This document shows, one piece after another, positions 59,735 through 64,000 of a DNA stretch of 64,000 nt (position 1 is its first letter; every line of letters starts with the position of its first letter). The DNA is from Lustribacter sp965277075 (GTDB lineage Bacteria; Vulcanimicrobiota; Vulcanimicrobiia; Vulcanimicrobiales; Vulcanimicrobiaceae): the NCBI GenBank assembly GCA_965277075.1, contig OZ255707.1, positions 3,286,001 through 3,350,000 of the forward strand, read 5' to 3'. Position numbers and translations under genes: made by a program. The notes beneath the pieces were generated by a model. The model was given only the letters and a program-made list of their open reading frames with translations, had not been told where the DNA came from and did no database searches.

Positions 59735-60474
59735 GAGAATCGCGCTTCCACCGCCGCGCGCACCGCGCCGAGCGCAGCGTAGGCGCACACCGAGAGCAGC
59801 GAACCCGCCAGCGCAACCGCCCAAAGTTGATCGATCGCGTAGTTCTGCATCGCCGCGACGAGCAACGGTCCGAGGCCGCGTTCCGAAGCGAACCACTCGC
59901 CGATGATCGCGCCGACGACCGCCGACGGCGCCGCCGAACGGAGCCCGTCGAGCAGCGCCGGAACGGCGCTCGGCACGAAGAGACGCCGAAACGTCACTCG
60001 CCGTGTCGCGCCGAGAACGGCGAAGAGATCGCGTTGCACCGGTAGCGACGCTGCCAAGCCGGCCGACGTTGCGACGAAGACGATGAAGCCGACCGCGAGT
60101 GCCGCCACGACGATCGGCGTCGCGTTGCGCGGCAGCGTCAGCACGCATACGCCCGCAACAGCGATGATCGGAATGCCGTTGACCAATCCGGCGAAGGCGG
60201 CCAAGCCGCGCGCAAGCGGCGGTATGACGACGCCGATGCTCGCGAGCACGATGCCGGCACAACTGCCGATCGCAAGTCCCGCCAGCGCTTCGGCGCCGGT
60301 GCGCGCGAGCGCGTCGAGCAGAAGCGCGCGATGCTCGGGAGCAAACGCGTAGGCAACCACGGCGGAGAGCGGTGCCCACGACGAACCGAAGGCGTGAACG
60401 CGACCGAGCAGTTCCCAGACGAGCGCGGTAACGATCACGCCCGCGACGAGCGGAACGGTAGGCGAACGCGTCAT
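59731..60474 (-). CDS. ABC transporter permease (SsuC/TauC type), first
   Basis: A 247-residue permease with the same family loop (LFAVLGATRRVTFRRLFVPSAVPALLDGLRSAAP) and GEWFASERGLGPLLV. It begins with ATG overlapping the ATPase stop (ATGA). About 30% or less of the residues look shared with the second permease, so the two are ancient paralogues rather than a recent duplication (judged by eye). Confidence 0.9.
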   Translation of the reverse strand: MTRSPTVPLVAGVIVTALVWELLGRVHAFGSSWAPLSAVVAYAFAPEHRALLLDALARTGAEALAGLAIGSCAGIVLASIGVVIPPLARGLAAFAGLVNGIPIIAVAGVCVLTLPRNATPIVVAALAVGFIVFVATSAGLAASLPVQRDLFAVLGATRRVTFRRLFVPSAVPALLDGLRSAAPSAVVGAIIGEWFASERGLGPLLVAAMQNYAIDQLWAVALAGSLLSVCAYAALGAVRAAVEARFS

Positions 60475-61238
60475 GCAGCGTCGAGCGCGCGTGCCAGCTC
60501 GTCGGTGAGCGCGTGGAACGACGGCGTGCTGAGAATCTCGCGGCCGCGCGGACGGTCGAGCGCAACGGCAACGTCGCGGCGGATCGTTCCCGGCCGCGGC
60601 GACATCACGACCACGCGATCGGCTAAGAAAACGGCCTCGTCGATCGAGTGCGTCACGAGAATCGTCGTAATGCGCTGCGCCCACCAGATGCGTTGTAACT
60701 CGACGTTCAACTGCCGCCTCGTGACGGCGTCGAGCGCGCCGAACGGTTCGTCGAGCAGCAGAATCCGCGGACGGAGAACGAGCGCGCGCGCGATTGCAAC
60801 GCGCTGGCGCATACCGCCCGAGAGCGCGCGCGGCCGCGCGTTCGCGAACTCTTCGAGCCCGACGAGCGCGATGAGTTCCTCGACGCGATCGTGCTCGACC
60901 GCGCGCCGTGCGATGTGGAACGGCAGCGCGATGTTGTCACGCACGGTGAGCCACGGCAACAGCGCATGTTCCTGAAAAGCGATGCCGAGTTGGTGCTGCG
61001 CGATCAGGGTCCCCGGTGCTGCGTCCGCGACGCGCACGTCGCCCGACGTCGGCACGGTAAGCCCGGCGATCGCCCGCAGCAACGTCGACTTACCGCAGCC
61101 TGACGGCCCGACGATCGCGACAAAGCTCCCGGCGGCGACATCGAGGTCGATCGGTCCCAGCGCGGTCACGGTGCGGCCGCGTTCGAGCGAAAAGTCCACG
61201 CGCAACGCGGACACGGCGACGGCCGGTGCGTCGTGCAT
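60471..61238 (-). CDS. ABC transporter ATP-binding protein (SsuB/TauB type)
   Basis: A 255-residue ATPase: Walker A GPSGCGKST, Q-loop IAFQEHALLPWLTV, signature ALSGGMRQRVAIARAL, Walker B ILLLDEPFGALDA and switch ILVTHSIDEA. This is the pattern of nitrate/sulfonate/taurine importers. ATG at 61238 fits the family start; a GTG at 61259 would add seven residues. It follows the TauD-like gene by 32 bases or less. Confidence 0.92.
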   Translation of the reverse strand: MHDAPAVAVSALRVDFSLERGRTVTALGPIDLDVAAGSFVAIVGPSGCGKSTLLRAIAGLTVPTSGDVRVADAAPGTLIAQHQLGIAFQEHALLPWLTVRDNIALPFHIARRAVEHDRVEELIALVGLEEFANARPRALSGGMRQRVAIARALVLRPRILLLDEPFGALDAVTRRQLNVELQRIWWAQRITTILVTHSIDEAVFLADRVVVMSPRPGTIRRDVAVALDRPRGREILSTPSFHALTDELARALDAA

Positions 61239-61270
61239 CAGCGTCGCTTCGGCTAACACGATCGACGCGG

Positions 61271-62176
61271 CTACGTTGTGACCGCGTAGCGGCTATCGGA
61301 GAACAGCATGCCTTTCGGAATGCTGCGCGCCTCGGTCGTCCACGCCCAAATTCGCCACAGCGCGCGCTCGGTATCGTCGAAGCCGGTCCGACCGTGCAGC
61401 ATGCGATAGTTGTCGAGGCAGATCGTCTCGCCGGGCTGCAGCGTGAACCGCGGCGCGTTGAGCGACGCTTCGTGCGTTATCGTTTTCCAGCGCTCGAGCA
61501 GCACCGCGTGCCGTTCACGTTCGTCTTCGTGAAGCGTCGCGTCGGGACGCTGCACCGGCGTCCAGCGCGACATCCGCCGGCCGTGCCCGTTCGCGATGAC
61601 GACGGGCGCGATCGACTGGCGGAAATCCGGCTCCGTTTGTTCGACCGGCATCGTCGTGAGGAACGTGTAGAACGCGCGGTCGTCCGGGCGCGATGAATCG
61701 CGCAGTACGTCGAGTAAATTGTAGGTGTCGACGATGAACGACTCGCCGCCGCTACTCGCGGCGCGAACGCAGAGTAAGAAGATGTAGTCGGGATAGGAAT
61801 CGCCGTACGCAAAGCCGTCGGTATGGCCCGTTTGAAACGGCACCGTGAACGCATCGAGGCCGGGCATCGATTCGTACGAACGGTCGGCGTTGCCGCCGCC
61901 TTCTTTGATCGGTGCCGGATCGGGAATGACGGGTGAGAGCGACGCGAGGACGTGGCGTGCAACGTCGCGCGCATCGTCTCGGGACGAACCGGAGCCCGTG
62001 AGGATGACGGCACCGGTGCTGCGCATCACCGCAAACGCCTCCGCGGGATCGGCCACGCGGCGCGGGATGAAGCTCGGTTCCACGTTCATCATCGAAGCTG
62101 GTACGCCGTCGCGGCAACTGTCCCATTCGCCCGCCGGTGTACGAAGGCCAAACGGGGCTGGCACTTTGTCCAGCAA
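61271..62176 (-). CDS. TauD/TfdA-family Fe(II)/2-oxoglutarate dioxygenase
   Basis: A 301-residue non-heme iron oxygenase of the TauD/gamma-butyrobetaine-hydroxylase group. It has the iron motif HTD (in TGHTDGFAYG, about residue 116), ASSGGESFIVDTY and the distal part DNYRMLHGRTGFDD, with His as third ligand, and RALWRIW, whose Arg can bind 2-oxoglutarate. The substrate is unknown; taurine is not implied by the family name. TTG at 62176 lies 6 bases after the kynA stop, and ATG at 62092 is the alternative. It sits between kynA and an ABC importer on one strand. Confidence 0.85.
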   Translation of the reverse strand: MLDKVPAPFGLRTPAGEWDSCRDGVPASMMNVEPSFIPRRVADPAEAFAVMRSTGAVILTGSGSSRDDARDVARHVLASLSPVIPDPAPIKEGGGNADRSYESMPGLDAFTVPFQTGHTDGFAYGDSYPDYIFLLCVRAASSGGESFIVDTYNLLDVLRDSSRPDDRAFYTFLTTMPVEQTEPDFRQSIAPVVIANGHGRRMSRWTPVQRPDATLHEDERERHAVLLERWKTITHEASLNAPRFTLQPGETICLDNYRMLHGRTGFDDTERALWRIWAWTTEARSIPKGMLFSDSRYAVTT

Positions 62177-62182
62177 GCGAAC

Positions 62183-62965
62183 CTACATCCGCGTGCGCAA
62201 ACTGAGCAACTCCGGGAAGAAGCTGCCTTCCAGGCTCTTCATCAAATACGGGACGCCGGCCGACCCGCCGGTTCCGCGACGGAAACCGATCACGCGCTCG
62301 ACCGTCTTCATGTGCGCGAAGCGCCATTGGTGAAACCGGTACTCGACGTCGACCAGTTTTTCGGCGAGCTCATAGAGATCCCAATGCTCGTCGACGGCAC
62401 GATAGACGCGCAGCCATGCGGCTTCAACGCGTTCGTTGGGTTCGTAGGGCGCACTCCAGGTGTCGCGCTGCTGGACGGCCCCCGGAATTTCAAAACCGCG
62501 TCGCGCCAAAAGGCGTAGCGTTTCATCGTACAAGCTCGGGGAAACGAGTGCGGCTTCGAGTTCGGCGAACACCAGCGGTTCATTGCGGTGCTTCTCGATT
62601 TTCGTCGCATCCTTCGCGCCCAGTAACAACTCGAACAACCGGTACTGATGGGACTGCAAACCCGAACTCGAACCCAGCGCGTCACGAAACCGGAGATAGT
62701 CCGCCGGCGTCATCGTCGTGAGCGTCTCCCATGTTTCGATCAGATGATGCTGCAGGCGCCCGACGCGCGCCAGCATCTTGAACGCCGGCTGGAGATCGTC
62801 GGTGCGAATCTGTTCGATCACGGCGCGCAGCTCGTGCACGCAAAGCTTCAGCCACAGCTCGGACGTTTGGTGCACGACGATGAAGAGCAATTCGTCGTGC
62901 TCATCCGTCGCGGGCCGCTGGGCGCCGAGCAGCGCCGACAGCTGCAGGTAGTCGCTGTACGACAT
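62183..62965 (-). CDS. kynA: tryptophan 2,3-dioxygenase
   Basis: A heme enzyme that opens the indole ring of tryptophan to N-formylkynurenine. The 260-residue protein has the full set of family motifs: LLFIVVHQTSELWLK (with the active-site Phe and His), LGSSSGLQSHQYRLFE (Tyr and Arg that hold the substrate), and FAHMKTVERVIGFRRGTGG (heme-ligand His and the Thr loop). ATG at 62965 opens with SYSDYLQL, equal to the family start. No kynB or kynU is visible nearby. It heads the minus-strand operon with TauD-like and ABC genes. Confidence 0.94.
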   Translation of the reverse strand: MSYSDYLQLSALLGAQRPATDEHDELLFIVVHQTSELWLKLCVHELRAVIEQIRTDDLQPAFKMLARVGRLQHHLIETWETLTTMTPADYLRFRDALGSSSGLQSHQYRLFELLLGAKDATKIEKHRNEPLVFAELEAALVSPSLYDETLRLLARRGFEIPGAVQQRDTWSAPYEPNERVEAAWLRVYRAVDEHWDLYELAEKLVDVEYRFHQWRFAHMKTVERVIGFRRGTGGSAGVPYLMKSLEGSFFPELLSLRTRM

Positions 62966-63036
62966 GGCGCGGTCTACGCCGCCGCGTCCGGTCCACCTTG
63001 ACGGGAAGCGCGAGCGGCCATTGAGAACGCGCACCC

Positions 63037-63978
63037 ATGGAACAGGTTCCGATCATCGACGTTGGACCGCTGCGCGAGGGTTCCGAAGCCGGACTCGCGC
63101 GCGTTGCGGCGGCGGTCGGTGCCGCGGCGCGCGAGATCGGCTTTTTCTCGATCGCGAATCACGGCGTCCCGGGTGACCTGGTCACCGAGATGTTTTCCGC
63201 GTCGCGCGCATTTTTCGGGCTTCCGATCGACGTCAAAGACGAACTGACGATCGAGAACTCGCCGCACTATCAGGGCTACGCGCGCGTCGAACTCGAACGG
63301 CTCGATCCCTCGAAGCCCGGCGACGTCAAGGAATCGTTCAACATGGGGCCCGAGCGCGCGCCCGACGATCCGGACATCCTTGCGCGGACGCCGTTCGTCG
63401 GCCCGAATCGTTGGCCGCGCGTGCCGGGTTTTCGTGCGACGATGCTGCGCTATTTCGAGACGATGCTGGGCGTCGGGCTCGACCTGCATCGGGCGATCGC
63501 CACCGACTTGCAGCTGCCGGCCGATTATTTCGCGCGTTCGTATGACCGGCCGCTGAGTGCGTTGCGCGTGCTTCGTTATCCGCCGCATCCGGGGATGTTT
63601 GACGGGACGCAGTACGGCGCGGGCCCGCATACGGATTACGGCGGCGTGACGCTACTCGCGCAAGACGGCACGGGCGGCCTCGAAGTCCGGCGGCGCGACG
63701 GCGAGTGGGTAGCGGTCGCGCCGGCCGCGGGTACGTTCGTGTGCAACATCGGTGATGCGATGATGCGCTGGACGAACGACGTCTACGTGTCGAACGCGCA
63801 TCGCGTCGTCAACCGCTCAGGACGCGAACGCTATTCGGCGGCATTCTTTTGCGAACCGAATCCTGATGCCACGATCGCTTGCATTCCCGCGTGCGCCGAC
63901 AGCGGTAATCCCGCGAAATATCCGCCGATCGCGTTCGCGGACTTTCTCCGCTCGCGGCTCGAACCGACCTATCGCTAG
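63037..63978 (+). CDS. isopenicillin-N-synthase-like 2-oxoglutarate/Fe(II) oxygenase
   Basis: A 313-residue oxygenase. N-terminal DIOX_N (VPIIDVGPL, GFFSIANHGVP) and a 2OG-Fe(II) domain with iron ligands in GPHTDYGG and NAHRVVN, and the co-substrate Arg-x-Ser in RERYSAAFF. This group modifies amino acids, alkaloids, flavonoids, gibberellins and beta-lactam precursors. It is divergent from kynA with 71 bases between the starts, so they probably share a control region; no riboswitch is seen there. The TAG stop begins the possible third palindromic element end. Confidence 0.9.
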   Translation: MEQVPIIDVGPLREGSEAGLARVAAAVGAAAREIGFFSIANHGVPGDLVTEMFSASRAFFGLPIDVKDELTIENSPHYQGYARVELERLDPSKPGDVKESFNMGPERAPDDPDILARTPFVGPNRWPRVPGFRATMLRYFETMLGVGLDLHRAIATDLQLPADYFARSYDRPLSALRVLRYPPHPGMFDGTQYGAGPHTDYGGVTLLAQDGTGGLEVRRRDGEWVAVAPAAGTFVCNIGDAMMRWTNDVYVSNAHRVVNRSGRERYSAAFFCEPNPDATIACIPACADSGNPAKYPPIAFADFLRSRLEPTYR

Positions 63979-64000
63979 TGTCGTGAACCGGAAGTTCCGT
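63976..64000. mobile_element. possible left end of a third palindromic element
   Basis: At the window edge, immediately with the TAG stop of the oxygenase gene, the sequence reads TAGTGTCGTGAACC followed by CGGAAGTTCCG (a small palindrome). It shares TAGTGTCGTG-like bases and the stop-codon position with elements A and B, but diverges after about ten bases. It is cut by the window end, so the call is weak. Confidence 0.25.

Noticed and set aside
62966..63036. Possible thiamine or other riboswitch before kynA for the THI5/NMT1-like importer
   Set aside because: The gap is only 71 bases and has none of the TPP-aptamer core words.
1..64000. tRNA, rRNA or complete transposase genes
   Set aside because: No tRNA-like cloverleaf with a TTCGA loop and matching acceptor, no rRNA core words and no transposase motif were seen. 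The GAATCCGGC-type word at about 47981-47997 belongs to the cobalamin riboswitch.

Overview
This 64 kb window is GC-rich, densely packed chromosomal DNA from a diderm bacterium. TonB-dependent receptors, a BtuB, a beta-barrel porin and an RND pump all require an outer membrane. The gene mix includes bacteriochlorophyll genes bchM and acsF, an Lhr/PdeM/ligase/exonuclease DNA-repair set, TonB receptors with carboxypeptidase-regulatory domains and many GTG/TTG starts. This mix fits a member of the Eremiobacterota/Vulcanimicrobiota (WPS-2), some of which are proposed anoxygenic phototrophs. That assignment is an inference from gene content; no rRNA or tRNA gene is visible to test it.

Layout. 1-1.2 kb: the tail of a metallothionein-like gene and manA. 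1.2-4.8 kb (minus): a CRP-type regulator, a small membrane protein, bchM, acsF and a second small membrane protein, apparently one pigment-synthesis unit. 4.9-12.6 kb: a DNA-repair region with an Lhr-type helicase and PdeM nuclease on plus, and an MBL/beta-CASP exonuclease and ATP-dependent ligase on minus; a Nudix hydrolase and small proteins lie between. 12.7-14.6 kb: cysK and an asparaginase. 14.6-18.8 kb: a MarR repressor divergent from an ECF sigma factor translationally coupled to an RND transporter. 19-23.4 kb: a Fic protein with a changed active-site motif and a full cobalamin-dependent methionine synthase. 23.5-28.2 kb: a complete livJHMGF branched-chain amino-acid ABC operon. 28.2-35 kb: small secreted, SnoaL-like and VOC proteins, an ArsB-type permease, nagA and a double-headed dynamin-like GTPase. 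35-39.7 kb: a CAP-domain lipoprotein and a minor-pilin-like cluster. 39.6-42.7 kb: an alpha/beta hydrolase, a secreted protein and a porin.

42.8-48.9 kb is a vitamin B12 uptake locus: btuB, a membrane protein, a BtuF-like protein, btuC and btuD, headed by a clear cobalamin riboswitch, with a second, lipoprotein BtuF divergent. It would supply the cofactor for MetH at 20-23 kb. 48.9-50.7 kb: hflX and a trypsin-like protease. 50.8-58 kb: a chain of TonB receptor, BMP-family lipoprotein, S9 peptidase and M20 hydrolase with overlapping ends, probably for import and breakdown of a peptide-like substrate. 58-64 kb (mostly minus): tryptophan 2,3-dioxygenase, a TauD-type oxygenase and an NMT1-type ABC importer, divergent from an isopenicillin-N-synthase-like oxygenase; this looks like an uncharacterised oxidative pathway.

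The window also carries two copies of a short palindromic, MITE-like element (85 and 160 bp between TA flanks). Each begins exactly at the TAG stop codon of a gene. A third, less certain end lies at the right edge of the window. No complete IS element, CRISPR array, tRNA or rRNA was found.
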